A stretch of DNA of 64,000 nt from Fistularia commersonii (Eukaryota > Chordata > Actinopteri > Syngnathiformes > Fistulariidae). The translations under genes were made by a program, and so were the position numbers. Below, one piece after another: positions 36,346-50,600 of this stretch. Every line of letters begins with the position of its first letter. The stretch's first letter is position 1. Under the pieces are notes generated by a model. It saw nothing but the letters and a program-made list of their open reading frames with translations. It ran no database searches and was not told the origin of the DNA. The stretch is from NCBI GenBank assembly GCA_037954325.1, contig JBBMNZ010000021.1, positions 8,129,616 through 8,193,615 on the forward strand, given 5' to 3'.

Positions 36346-38904
36346 TTAATTGGAGTTGAAACGGTATTTCACAAAATGAACACGGGTAAAGTTTTTTCCA
36401 CTATTTCACATATTTTGTGTGTGCATACAGATGTACCTCTCTACTTTTGCTTTGGTAGAAAAGGATATAATGAGTCAAAATGACTGCTGAATAATCCATT
36501 AAAGTGAGTTAACCATTGAAAGATTTGTATCTTTCACATGGTGCAGAGTGTAAGTTTTATACACCTTGAATAAAGGAACAGTAACTGTGGGAAGCAAGCC
36601 ATTCTCACATTATCTTTTCCTTTTGACTGTTCCCTACAGTGGTTGCCATAGGAAATCAGCTGCCCAAGTCTAACCAAAGTCACAGAAATTTTTGCGTCTA
36701 ACCAAAAAGATTATTTGATCCCTTAAGCCTGTATATGCAGTACATACCCTGTTAAAACTACTTACAGAAATAGTAATAGTGATTTAATATATCAGCCACA
36801 TGGTGGCGGTAGAGTACCAAATGTGAGACTTCTTAAAACAGGGAATCAGTGTACTAACTGATCACTGGAGGGATCAGACAAGCAGGCGTTTTGTCTCGGT
36901 TTACTTCAAAATATTCATTTATTTCACAGCTTGGTCATTCTTTTCTCAAGGTAGAGGCTGCTGTACTCGAGTGGACATCAAGATATGATGTCATAAGAAT
37001 TATGAAGAATTTATGATTTCATGCATTTATGTGCACACACCGACAGCCGTGCATATTTAAAACTGTATGGTTTCTAAATTCTGTTTCTTTATCTGATGAC
37101 GTTCTTCTACACATTTTATTTACAATGATGTTATAACTTCACAATTTTTTCATGTTATATATGGAGTGTTATAATAATTTCTGTAAAATGAAAATCTGAA
37201 TAATTTTGCAAGCTGCTATAATGAATTTAATGATTGCCCTTATACATTTGTATACAGAATTAGAAAGTATTTCACCCTTTTTAGAATCTGAATGAGGGTA
37301 AATGTAGAGTATTGTAAATAAAAATGGCTCGACGCTGTATAATGTTTTGCTGTAGAGCACATAATTTGAATTTATGCAAAGAGGGAAAGAAGACCAATGC
37401 AATTACATAGCATTCACACTAAACCTGTCCTCTTTGACAAATGTCACACAGGCAGGAAACAGCAAGACAAGTTTAATTAGTTTTCCGCCTTGAGCAGTCA
37501 TATTATACATTTACATCACTTAGAGAATATAATAAATGTTATGTTGTGTCTGTAAATTCTGCAATGACATTAGCAGGCCTCGGCTGAATCCCAGTAAGAT
37601 CCATTCTCTCGCATGACGTACAAAGTAGGGTACGCTGTGTAGTCACACCCTTATCGGCATGAGCAGCTCACAACTGCAGCTCTACCTGTATCCACATGTC
37701 TCACCTTCTTCCTCCAAACTTAATCCAGTGTCTTCACTGGATGTCTGGAATGCAGCTGTCCCCAGTGTATCTGTGGATGTCTTCATGCATTTGCATCCAT
37801 GTTTGCATCTCAGTGCTGACCTTATACACAGGTGGGACAGCTCAAAGGTAAAATGTGGCACACCCTCCATATCTTAGGAATGAGGAAATGTTTACATTGT
37901 TCCACAGGAGAGTGCTGTTTATTGCCCGTACACACATACATACACACCATAAATGTCATTCTCAATGAAGGAGTGAACTCTGAGCCTTGTTCCTGTGTAA
38001 CCTAATTTCTCATGTCAAGGCTCCTGTTGACACACTCCTCATTTATCACAGACTGCATGATTAGTGAGTTTGGAAAGGGGGATCATAACACGTGAGTATT
38101 TATTTTCTCACACAACTTTACACACATACATACACATACTCACAAAGGTATGTGGTTCAGTTTCATAGTTGGCAGATGTCGTTTGGGTGGCTGAACGATG
38201 TGCACAATATATGAGTTACAGCTAAACAAAAAGTCAATGAAAGGTCAGTGAGGGCCATCAGACCATCTGGACCAAAGAACTATGAACAACATCACCGTTT
38301 ACCCGCTCTGATGTTCTCATTGCTTTTGTCATCCGTTATCATTGTCAAGAAATTCAGTGGTTAAATCCAGATACGAGACGGCGTGATCATTGTTTTAAAT
38401 TGGTATCATCTATCTGAACTTTGACTTCCAAGGCATTCTTAACGGGGAAAATCAATTTAGATAAGACATTTCAACATATTTTGAATTAAATCTCTGGTTA
38501 GTCAGAATAAAACAAAATAGACAATTAAATTGTAAAGACTGGGTAGCTTATACCTAGGGTTATGAGCACTAATACTTCTGTTTACTCCAGAAATTGCAGG
38601 TAAAGGTGGAAAGGATATCTTAACTAGAAACAGCAGATGTAGCCTACATCAGGAAGTAGATTAAACACCTCAGTTTGAGTATGACCTGGTTCTGGTTTCC
38701 AAGGAGTTCAGTAGCATTTCCGGGAAGGTGCATGTCAAACCTGTTTTATATCAAAGTGTTTTATAATTTAACATAAAATCTCAGATGCCAAATCAAAACA
38801 TAAGAGACAATTCATTAACCCCCCCCCGTGCCCAACTTGCTAAAAAGCAGAAAGTATTGTCTAATATAGGTCATCCTTTTTTACACTACAAGCATTTATT
38901 TTAG

Positions 38905-39175
38905 ATGAGATGAGATGAGATGAGATGAGAACAACTTTATTAATCCCGAAGGAAATTGTTGTGCCAGAGTTTCAAGTAAAAATATAACGGTAATAGACAA
39001 TAGTGGAAAGGAGGAAGAATAAGAAATATAATGAAATATAAATGGTCTTAGCTGTTTGCAGTAACTACAAAGATTGAAGATTCCCTGCGGCTGAGGGAAG
39101 AGGAATTAAAAAGTCTGATAGCCTTAGGTAGGAAAGACCTCCTGTGGTGTTCAGTGGAGCTTTTTGAGCTGCATT
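38905..39175. repeat. Unclassified interspersed repeat beginning with (GATGA)n
   Basis: A GATGAGATGAGATGAG run passes into ACTTTATTAATCCCGAAGGA and later CTGATAGCCTTAGGTAGGAA, a pattern I recognise as a dispersed fish repeat. A short related piece (CACTTTATTGATTCCAG) lies at 21536. Confidence 0.55.
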
Positions 39176-42100
39176 GTCAAAAATTTTTTGTTTGACTTTT
39201 TTTGTAGTTGGGCATTTAACATACTATAAAGAGCTGCTATTCAGGGTTAGCTTTGATATAGTTATTTCAGATAGTCACATTTTTCTGAAATCTGTAGTTA
39301 AATCTGTGTAACCACAACATAACAAGTGCTTCCCACAACAGTTACCTTTTCAAAATGAAATATTGTTCTACATCCTGTGTGTCTTGTCATCACAATTACT
39401 CCTCTCACAATTCTGTTTTCACTCTTCTGCTCCCTGTGCCAAGCCAAAGTCACAGTGAAATTTTAGAGATCTGGGTCAGTGATTGTCCTATATCAGCCAT
39501 TTTAGATAAAACCACCGAGGCACACAAAGTAGAAAGATTACAAAAATACTCAAAGTATGTACACAGCTGAAATAACTTTTTTTGTTTAATCACAAATTTG
39601 AGCTGGACATGCATAGCCAAATACAGAGACTGTAATATATACATGTTCATTAAATACACAATAAACAAAATTAAATACTGCCCTCAAGGCAGTCTCAAAC
39701 TTTTTTGTAACAAAAGGCATTTGCCAAAGTACTATGATTCTAGCAGTTTGGTTTATTTATACCGTTGTGTAATGTTAATGTAAAATAATGCCCATTTTAT
39801 GAGTTAAGGAACCACTCAGAAACATAAATAATAAATGGATAAATTAACTGTGAGAACATGAGAACTTGAGTAAATGTGCATGGCCATTTGACTCAATCGT
39901 TAAAAAAAAGTGATGAGAGGGGATACTTCTGAATTTAACAGAAGCAGATCTGAGAGCACACAGAGAATAGCTGGTGTGATGAATCCAGAAGAAATCCGAA
40001 CAGACATGTTACAAATGACTGTAATTGTAAGACCAGAAATAGAGAAAAAGCAAAAATCAACAATAACCCGTTGAACAGATATTAATCACTAATCAATAAT
40101 GACACATTGGAAAATACAGGGTTTTTGAAATTGAAAAAGACAAAAAAGCAGACGTAGCAGGTGACCGTTTGGCTTAATCAGTTCATTCCCATTCCTGCAG
40201 CATAAAAAAAAAGTCAAAAACCATGTATAGCATGTGAACATATAGTGTATTCTTCCATTCTTTAAGAAAACCTGCAGGATTCATAATGGGGAAAAGGGGA
40301 TGAAGGGGAAGCTGCCTCACTGTCAGCCAGGCATTACTCATAGGGAGAAGTTGTAAAGTATGGCAACCCTTTCTCAAATAATGCACTCAAAACCTTTTTT
40401 TTTCCAAGTAAAGTAACATCACAAAGCTCTGATCCAGACGAGGTACCTCACTCTCTTTCCAGGAACCAGTGTGGTTACACATATATTTTAAGGGTGACAG
40501 ATATGTGGAACAGGAATACTATGTACATGTCTCAACAAATCTTGTGATGATTCCAAGGAGATATTCTTGTGACCTTATATTTTAATGATATATAGTCAAG
40601 GAAATGGGTTAAGGCTCTTTGATAAGTTTCACCATTATTGTGGTTGATGTTAAAATGTTAAACACAGATGGGAAAACACAGGAGCTTAGCACATTTGAAC
40701 AGGCCTGGGGGCAGAAACAGAGACTTACCTCACAAAGGACCAGGGTGCAGTACTATTTAATATGGCATAATTTCTGTCTGTAACAGATACCGCCGGAAAT
40801 ACCATAGAATGGATCCCTCTTCTCTGAAGCTGGGCTGAAAGCCTGTGGAATGGTTATACTTTAAAAAGACCAGTTTGCAAAACTCCCACATCAGGGGACT
40901 CCTGTAATTATCTCACCGTGGGGGGGAAACTTGGCAAAGTCACTGATTGCCATCGATCACTTAAGAAAGGGCCACTTGATCATTCCATATCCTGATTAGT
41001 TTATTTGCGCAAGGGATAATCAATGGGAGCTGTCTGACATTCAAAGATGTGGCATTAGAGTCAGATGGCAGAGCCAGCTGCTGTCCACAACCTAACCATT
41101 AGGTGCAAGAGAAAGACTTTATCTACAACTGGATTGATTAAGCGCTTATCTGACCTGTCATGATAAACACCTAAAACTCCAGGATCCAGGATCTCAACTG
41201 GACAGACCAGACAAGCGAGAGGTGGGGAGAAGAGGTGGTGTAAACTCCTCAGCAACCGTCTGTTTACTGATGAGCCTGGTCACGGGAGGGGAACCCAGCA
41301 GGGAATTGCCCCAATCTCTGTGCAGGAGATCTGACATGATGCGATTTAGTTCTTGTGGTTACCAAAGGTGCTATGTAGGAACCCATGAGACAGGGTGGGA
41401 GGCTTCGGGTCCAGGTTGCAGACGTTACTGGTATTATCTGAAAACAGATTGTGATTTTGTTGGAACAGAAAAAATACTTTGTGACTGTTGCAAATTTATA
41501 CTTTACGCATAAACTTTCACTAGACACAGTAGTGAGTTACTTCTTTGCCAACAATCAAGCAGAATTACAAAATGCCTTGTCATGCTCCTTTCCATTGTCA
41601 CTGGCCTTGCAGCTGCTGCTTGGGAATCAATGGTTGTTACATGGGCAAATTACCTGACTATTGACTACAAAGGATGTTTGTCATGGAAACAAGGCTGACA
41701 GAAATTGCCTATACACTTAGATACACTATACACCTATACACAAGATTATTTCCAAGATAATTTCTCTTGATTCCTTATTTGGCAAGATGTTTAAACTTTA
41801 TTACAAGTGTTTATAAAATCTGTTTTCTGGCCCAATTGATGTTGCATCCATTCCAATCATAAGAAATGTCTTCTATTAGATTGCCCTATTAGTGAATTTC
41901 TTCATTGCACCGTCCTTAAGGCACTCTAGTCAATTCCAAAAAGTGTCTCAAACTATTAGAAATTGGACTTTTAGGAGACACGAACAGCCATTATTTTATG
42001 CAAAGTTCAATCTTTGGTGACATCTGCTACCAGCTTGACCAGCCTCATGATATGTGTTTGTGTTGTACAAAAGCCATTGAATACCAATGACCAAACATGT

Positions 42101-42890
42101 CCCTATGGATTTACAAAGTTTCCCTGGTGCCGCCACCATAAAATGTGATGAGGAATATCTTGTTTCGCCAGTAGGCAGCAAAATTGAGTAGATAGATAGA
42201 TATAGATAGAGTATGACAATGCCAAGAAGCATTTTTAAAGCAGGCACCACATGTGGATGAATAAAGACAGAGCAGCTGGGTAACTGGATTCGATGGGTGC
42301 ACTTTGTTGGCCGATGGCAAAAACTTGGTCAGGTGTGCAACGGTCAGAGTATTGGAGAAACAAAAGGACAAGGATTGAACTTTTGAGAGAGCAAAAACAA
42401 AAAAAGAGTAGCATGATTACATCTCTTTGGAACAAAATTTCAGAAACTGTGGACATACCCCAAACACAAACCGGCTGCCACAAACTGTGACAATAAGGGG
42501 TCAAGTTAAGTAAAACCTTTCAAATGATAGTTTGGATATGTGTCCTCACATTTAGAGACCCTCACCACCATTCAAGGTTAGATGGTGAAAGCAGACAAAG
42601 CATAATGGCCAGACCTCAGATGGACATATGGCAGCCTACACCAATACACCAGCTCAGCCCTCCTCGAAAGGTGAACAACAGGGCACTCATGCATGTGTAT
42701 GTGCATGCATGTGGGTGCACACACAAACTCTCTAGCCCCTCCTCTTATTTTACAACCCTTCTTCTCGCTTTAGTCCTTTCTTTTTCAGATCAGGTCCTTT
42801 CACTTAGATTGGGCAGCAGCTGGAGGACTGATTCTCAGAGGGAGCAGAACAACAGTGAGGCTGATGCACATAAACTAATAATTACCCCAA

Positions 42891-42893
<3 letters not shown>

Positions 42894-42950
<57 letters not shown>

Positions 42951-42980
42951 GCACGCACACACACACACAAACACACACAC
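42894..42980. repeat. (CA)n microsatellite
   Basis: Long CA tract with two CGCA units near its right end, in intergenic DNA. Confidence 0.96.
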
Positions 42981-43130
42981 TACAGGAAATAGATATAGCA
43001 TTAGCATTTAGCCTCACCACACCTATAAAAGTATTCAGACAAGGGACTGGGGGACTGGTTGCAGAAAAAGACATTATGCAGCAACATGAATACACTTTGT
43101 GAGAGATCTGGACAACATAGCCATGCGTGC

Positions 43131-43175
43131 ATTCATTCATTCACTCATTCATTCATTCATTCATTCATTCATTCA
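43131..43175. repeat. (ATTC)n microsatellite
   Basis: About eleven ATTC units with one CACTC interruption. Confidence 0.95.
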
Positions 43176-45385
43176 TACAACAACCACGACAAAGGGGTTG
43201 TTAACTGTGTGTTTGTACAGTTAATAATTGATGGGAACTCATGATAACTTATTTGTACAAAGAAGTTTCTATTAAAAGTTGATAATTATAAACAATAATT
43301 GAGGGATGCTGGCTACATTTTTCCTTGGTTAAGTGCCCAGGTTTATTGAATACAAACAAATGTGATTTTTGTGGATGGAGTTGAAACTTTCAATCATGCC
43401 TGTAAACCTGGAAGGCAAAAGTTTTGCGACAGTCACAGGGCATGTCTGAAAAAACATGTATGTCCAGTGAACAGCATCTTCTTCATCCTCAGGGTGTGTA
43501 TTTGTCAGTATTCCTTTGTACATTTGATTTCTTGAGGAAATAGGCATTATTATAAATAATGACAACATATTAAATAACAATAATGCAAGGGGTGTTGTTC
43601 ATAAACACCCAAGATGAATCACTGCGGCTTCTGTTCTTCAGCCAAAGTCAGATTAGATGTACAAATCAAAACACAGAGTGACGATATCATAAGATGAGTC
43701 ATAGTTCATCATGGCAAAATTTAAAGGAGAGGTGAAAATATATCTTCAACTCAAGATGTTATAGTTTTATACAGAACGATTAATTCTTTGGCAGACACAC
43801 TTTGGCAGGGTTTTGCTGTGTTTTTTTTATTACTTTGCCTCATCCCCTATTTATGAGGTTCATTATACAGTTTGAAAATTATTAAGGGATAAAGCCCTTA
43901 CTGTAGGAATTGCATGTTATTCATTACCACTACACATTTTCTACAGAAACTTGTTTTTGTCTCATTTTATTAATATTTTACAAAACATTGTTATTTTGAC
44001 GAGAGTTCAGTTAAAATATTGACATTACACGTCGTGGCACCAGCAGATCACGTGTTCTTATGATATCACACACTCAATCTTCAATATTGCAGATCGATTT
44101 TGAATTATTTTAAATTCAAGTGAAAATGAATTATGTCTGTATGAAATAAATAATCATTTCATGTGGAAATGAATCCAGATTCCCATAAAATTGCCTCTTA
44201 TCCTTATCGTTATTTCATGCATATGACACAGGTGCTTTGTATTTGCTCTTTCCTGCAAGGATTGGTTAGTTTATCTTTGGTTCCAAGCTGACACTCCCTA
44301 ACTAACCGGCAGTAGTCTCATTATTCATTAAACAGACTGGAACAATATCTTTGGTGTAAATATCAATGTCTTTTAATAAATAAACAAGAATATGTCCCAT
44401 GCAATCAATGTGTTTATTTCTGCTTCACTTGCTTAGCTAGATACCATTTCTACCATGTTTTTAAGTTGAAGTAAATTATTTAATATTAAAAAAATAATAT
44501 ATAAAATCTCTACCAGAACGATAATGAAGTGACCACATGCAGTGAATATAATATATTAGCAGATTCTACTGATGATATTCAATAAATATTACCATTCTGC
44601 CATCAAATACAGATATTATATATATACAGTTTTATTTTGAAATATATTTTTTTGCCTGTACACAGACAAATAACAGCTTGCACATTCTAATTTGTTATCT
44701 CTATGCTGAAAACACTGAGAAGTATTCTAACATTTTTGAATATATGGCAGACTGAAATCCATTTTGGTTACTATTTCTTTGATTTCTAAATTAAATAAAA
44801 TGTATGGGATACCTGAAAGCCAAATATATATTCATGTCACATAAATCTGCAGTTTAGCAGCTGAAAGCACTGTTAGTTTTTTGTATTTTTTACATTTATT
44901 GATTGTTAAGTGCAGCAGCGGATCCATGTAGTGCAACATGTGGTGTAGTCCAGTCATGCCTAGGTGAGTGTAACCAAGGAACTCTTTGTTTTGGCTTTCA
45001 GGTGTGGTGAGGTCAGGGTGCTGAGAGGTATTTCCGTTGAGAGTTGCTCTGTTTCCTGAAAATGCTTTTAACTCCAAAGTGACGGCTTGTGCGTGATGAC
45101 GAGACAATTGTTGTGTGCCAGTAACCAAAGATTAAATAACCAAAGTCATTTGGCTTTTATTTTTTTCGTGTGTTTTTGCTACAAATCTTGCAGTGAGTCA
45201 GATCACCCTCGGGGTTGTTTCAAGTGAGGCTGCAAATTGAGATCCAACATGACTAATTCTGAGCTCTTCCCCCACATGAGATGTATTTTGGCTTCCTGCC
45301 AGACCTGTAAACTCTTCCTCGGGGACTTGTGAAGACATTGTTGATTTATTTTCATAAACAAATCAAACTGGGATGTCAATTTCAT

Positions 45386-46075
45386 ACATGAATGCATTCT
45401 GACTCCTGGATTCCCAAATGATCAGGCTTGTTTAGTTACAATTTGGTTTTTGCAAGGGTATTTAACATTTTCAAAAGCCAGTGTAGTCTACACTGGCTTT
45501 TCAGCCCATTGGAGCAAAAGATACTTGGAATTTTTTTTGGCTCTCTTTGGCTTTCAATTATTTATTTTATGAGGCAATCATACCTTTGTATTTAGTGCCA
45601 TGACTGTGACATACAGTATTGCCATGCTGAACTGTGTTTTTCTTGATGTGTCCCAACCCCCGCCAAAAGAAATAAAATTGATATAACAATAATAAATGAA
45701 TAATAATAACAACAAAAAGAAAACTTCACTACATGAATGCATACTATCTCTTGGACTCAAAAATGATAAATAATTTGTTCAGTTACAATGTGGTTCTGGC
45801 AAAAGGTTTTAACATGTTTAAAAGCCAATGTAGTCTCCTCTGCCTTTTCAAGCCATTAGAGTAAAAGATACTTGGATGTATTGTTGACTCCTTTTGGCTT
45901 TTATTTATATGGGTTTTTTTTTTTACTGACCATAACTTTGTATTTGGTGCCACAAATCTTTCATACTGTACTGTCATACTGAACTGCATTTTCTTTATCT
46001 TTCAGCCCTAAAAAAAAAAAGAAATAAAATGAAAATAATAATAATAATACCTTGAATAAAATATATGAATTAACA
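45386..46075. repeat. 345-bp tandem duplication, two diverged copies
   Basis: Two units begin at 45386 and 45731, each with ACATGAATGCAT. Landmarks recur in order: AGTTACAATxTGGTT, AAAAGCCAxTGTAGTCT, AAAGATACTTGGA, TTTGTATTTxGTGCCA, and AAAAGAAATAAAAT with an ATAATAATAA tail. The copies differ by many substitutions and small indels, so the duplication is old. It ends about 490 bp before the efcc1 ATG. Confidence 0.85.
45473..45501. repeat. 29-bp palindrome in the left duplicate
   Basis: AAAAGCCAGTGTAG and its exact reverse complement flank a single T. The right duplicate has lost the second arm. Confidence 0.92.
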
Positions 46076-46559
46076 TTCAGTGTGATAATGACATGACCTA
46101 TTTTTGCATGAGTAATCTCCAGATTGTATTTACCATGTAAAAAAAAATTGAATGTATAACAATGGGATAAACTTATGTAAATAGATAGTCATCAATAATT
46201 TTGCATTTTCCAGTAACTTGCTGCCTCCGAATACTACAAAACAGACCACACACCTCTGAAAGAAGACCCCATGAAAGGGGATCTCTTTTGTGGTACAGTC
46301 ACAAATGAGGTCGTAATGTTTGCACAAAAGGGTGGAGTCTATGGATCAGTACTTTGTTGCCAGACCTTGACTTGATGCACCGGGGAGGAATGTTAAGTGA
46401 GTATTCGGGGAAATACCACGCTGTGCGAACCACAAGAACTTTGGTGTCTTCTTTTTTTTAGGAGTGGGGGTCTGAATTGCTAATTTCTACTAAGATTGGA
46501 TTTTTTTTTTTTTTTTTTAAGAGAAACATCCAGCAGAGAGATCCATCTCACGCTAAATT

Positions 46560-47142
46560 ATGGCCGCGTTTTCTCCAAAGCGCGTCCCTGCAACCCCTCG
46601 CGTTGCGCGTAAAAGCGAGTGGCTCCGAAGCGCCCTCGCCCATCACCACTGCCCCGACCCCGGCGCCGAGAATGAAATCATAGTCCTGGCCACCGGGATC
46701 GACCAGTACCTGCAGGAGGTGTTCCATCACCTGGCTTTCCCGAATCGTGATGACAAAGTGTCCGCAGAGGATTTCTCCACTCTGTGCTCAGTGCTGGGGT
46801 TCAACGGGAGAGCGGGGTTCGCCGTGAAAGGAAGCGAAAGCAGGGAGAAAGCAGGAGAGGATGAGGAGATAAAGGACGTGTGCACAGAGCTGCCCACCCA
46901 GCTGTCTTTTAAAGACTTCCACTCGCGTCTCTGTGGGTTTTTCCGCCTGCGATCGGCGCGCAAAGGAAGCGGGGATCGTCTCGGGCGTTTGCCCGTCACC
47001 GAGGAAACGGAGCTGGTAGAGCGACAGGTCCGGCTCCGGTGGCCGCGGGTCAGGCGGAAAAAGTATGTCAGCTTTGACCTGAGGGATCAGAAAGGATCCG
47101 GGAACGGAGCCACTAGTGGACCTGCAGAGGACAGTGACCCAG
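46560..47142 (+). CDS. efcc1: efcc1 exon 1 (EF-hand-like region)
   Basis: The exon is GC-rich in AT-rich surroundings. It encodes SEWLRSALAHHHCPDPGAEN and the EF-hand-like segment, then a basic region (LRWPRVRRKKYVSFDL). It ends after the first base of a codon before GTACTC. Confidence 0.93.
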
Positions 47143-47635
47143 GTACTCTTAAATACCTTGCATTTCAATTTAAAGTGTTGTCTCACTGTCTTTAAAAAAA
47201 AAAAAAAATCATGACAAGTGATGTTGAGGGTAAAGATCCAGTTTCCTGTTGTTTGTGTTCTCATGTTTGCCTGAAAGTTCAACATCAAAAGGTGAATAAT
47301 TTAAAGCAAAATATCTAGGACCTCAAGAAGAGAAGACCCAAATACAACTTTTTGATTGTCTTGTGTTTGAACTTGTCTTCACAATTTTAATTTGATTTAG
47401 TTAGTCCAGTGTAGAAAGAAAAGGAGGCTGATTGATTATGAAATATGTTAAAAAAAAAAGTCATTATTTTATTATGCATGATGTTAAATGACCGCCACTG
47501 AAGTAAATCAAAATCCAACATGCCCCTCCTGTCAAAGCATTACACATCTAATTGAAATGATTGGATCCATTAATGTCAGCATTATGTAACTTTCAGTTCC
47601 AGCATCTGAATGAGACATCAGGTCAACCTTATCCA

Positions 47636-47667
<32 letters not shown>

Positions 47668-50600
47668 ATTTAGAGCATAAATATGAAGCAGTTTCTGACC
47701 TGTTTATGAACTTAAATCTGCTGGTGATAAACAAGGTGTTGTGTAACAGTTAAATACGTCTTCAGAAAACTAAGTAAAATAAAACAAGTAATTGATGAAT
47801 GAAATAGTCTTTGGATCATTTAGCAGTAATTGGGAAAAAAAAACCCAATTAAACCCATTGCACTGTTTGTTTTACATCTAATATCCCACTTATTGATTCT
47901 TGCTCTCTTTTTCCTATTTAATTTCTATAACCTTGCATTTATTTACTAAAGTTAGTGTCGCTGTTAACCACAGTAAGACATTCTCCATCTTAACTGAAAT
48001 TCCCTCTCAGAAAAAGTCACTTGAAATATTCTATCCAAGAAAGTTTTGTTAAAAAAATAAAAAAAATAGTATTTTATCATCCAGTCTAACCTCATGAAAC
48101 GGTCCATTTGCATTCTGAAGTGTTGTGATGGTGTGAGATTAACTAAATACCATAATCATTATTCTTTGGGTTTGATCATCACAAAAGAAAAATATAATCC
48201 TGTAAAAAGTTTAGATAATTAGCGTGACAAAAAAGCTAGTGTTCCTTTTTCTTCTCCATCCTCAGAGGAGGTGTCAGCTCTGAGGGAGTTGGTGGAGGAC
48301 CTGCGCTCAGCCTTGCAGGGCAGTGACGCTCGCTGCCTGGCCCTGGAGGTGGCGCTTCGGCGGGAGAGGAGCCGCATGGGTCCCTCTGTCTCTGCTGCTG
48401 CTTCCTCTCCGGCATCCTCAATCACTCTCATAAAGGGAAAACTTGTGCCAACTCACAGGATAAAAGGACAGTTGACCTCTGCAGGTGGAGCCGGGGCAAG
48501 GAGGTGGGTTAGGAGATGTGACATCAGTGACCCGCTTTTAAGAGAGCTGAAACTGATCCGCTCCGGACGTGATGGGCAACTCGAGGAAGCTGTCAAATTC
48601 AATGAGCGTCTGGAGGAGGAACTGAGGTGGGCGTATCGGGAGGTGCACAAACTGCAAGGGATCGAGTCTGCTCTGAGGATGGAAAACACTCAGATCAGGT
48701 TAGATTGCAATTAATTCAGTGGGTATTTCATAAACAGATATTTCATACATTTTTTTGAAATGATTTGATGTTGTTGGATCTCTTATCAGGAGGCGAGCAG
48801 AGGAGGCCAGAGAGGCTCTGAGCCTTGGTCTTCAGAGGGTCCGGATGATTCAGGAACAGGCTCAGTCTGTGCCACAGCTTCGGTTCAGGATCACCCAGCT
48901 GGAGACTGAACTGAAACAGTTCAGGTGCAGACTCTGTTTATGCAACCACTTTCATTCCATTCGTCTGCTGATTTGGCAATCACCGATTGCCCCACCTCTG
49001 CAAAACAACATTGATTAATCTAATCCAATAGTAAAATATAAAGTGATACATGTCATGCAGTGTGATCCCAGTGCTGTTGTACCATCATGTGAAACATTAA
49101 CAGTGACTGTAGGAGTGTGTGCATTATGTTAAATACAAAAGGATGATGAGGCGCTACACTGAGAGGCTTCCTTCAATATGACAGGCCCGAGCCTGCAAGC
49201 AGAGCTACATTTGCTTTCTTGCACAACCATACAAAAACACAGTTGCCTTCCTGTGACGTATGATTCTGAAGTATTAGCTTATTGTCAAGATATTAGAAGC
49301 CTTCTTTCTGCCCTCTAGGTCCCGTTGCGTCTGCATCTATGGCCCCCCAAATCAAGACCTTTACTCCGGAGAGGGCGAAACCATTACTAAGTCAGGTGGG
49401 TTTTTGGAAAAACTGAGAATTCAGTCATTTACAAGAAACAAGCAACCATTTCAGACTTGGCTGCAGTTTTCCTTCGAAAAGTTGACAACCCTTATCTTTG
49501 ATAGAGGATGCATATGGCTCACCCTGGCATTTTGCATATCTCTGGGCATTCCAGCCGAAGATTCAATCTAATCTAATCCACAACATGGTCTGTGCAGAGT
49601 TTCAGAATTTAATCGCTAGGATTGTTCACAGATTCGGAATGTCTTCAGAGGGCAGTTGAAGGAAGAGCCGCTTCCGATGAAGAGGAAGAGGACAGGGGGA
49701 GCAATGGGAAAAGACGATGCTGCCCGATGGAAGTAAAGAACATAAATCGACTCCATGATTGTGGCAAAGTGTAATGCTTTTTTTCGCACATCATCCGTGG
49801 GCATTTCTTAGTTCTCCCCACCTTCCACTGAGAACTTTTCTTTCTCTTTTAGATGTCACAATCAGGGCGTCTGTCATCTTCCATCTCAGAACCGCCTGCA
49901 TGAAAAACTTATCAACAGCTCTAAGGACAGCCAAGGAGGCTGTAGACAAAAGCAGGAGTCACCGAGAGACACCACAGGATTAGACAAGGAGACGGTGAGA
50001 GCGGAAGGAATCATGGATATGTTGATTTAATTGTCTATAAATTAGTTATAGAAAGGTTCATTATAAAAAATGTAAAAAAAAAGTTGAAAAGACGATAAAT
50101 AGAATAAGATTGTAGGGACATGCATTAGCTTACATGGAAACTCATTAGACAAGCATCATTAATACATACATATACAAACAAAAATGTCATTTTAAGAAAA
50201 GGGATGTCAACATTGCTTATTTCGAAGATTTTTTTCTGGGTTGTAATTCATGACAGACAACAAAAGAAAACAAAAATAAAATCATTGATCTCTTGGGCGT
50301 TGGGAAACCATTTTCCTACTTTTTTGTCACGATTCATGTCATGTCATTGATCATTTTAGATGGAAATAATATGAAGTAGAGATTTTTTTGTTTTCTTTCA
50401 TTATGATTATGATAGTTATTTTACATCAGTCACCCTGAGCTGTTATGGCTTAGCTGCCTTATATCAATGTGCAATTTAACTTCAGACTTAAGACATTGAA
50501 AAAGCCAGTTACCAATGCTTAGGATGTTAAGACCCAGAAAGTCATAAATCATCAAAACATCCCCAACTTGTCTGAATCGCTGAGCTATGTTTTAATTATA

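Larger units (their letters stand above)
35111..46380. other. Intergenic region between etnk2 and efcc1
   Basis: I saw no exon on either strand that matches a known protein or joins in phase. It holds SINE or LINE-tail relics, microsatellites, an unclassified repeat and a tandem duplication, listed separately. Renin, kiss1 and golt1a, which follow ETNK2 in human, were not recognised. Confidence 0.6.

Noticed and set aside
42524..43102. 192-codon ORF spanning the CA microsatellite
   Set aside because: Its length depends on the (CA)n tract, which stays open in several frames. The non-repeat part has no resemblance to a protein.
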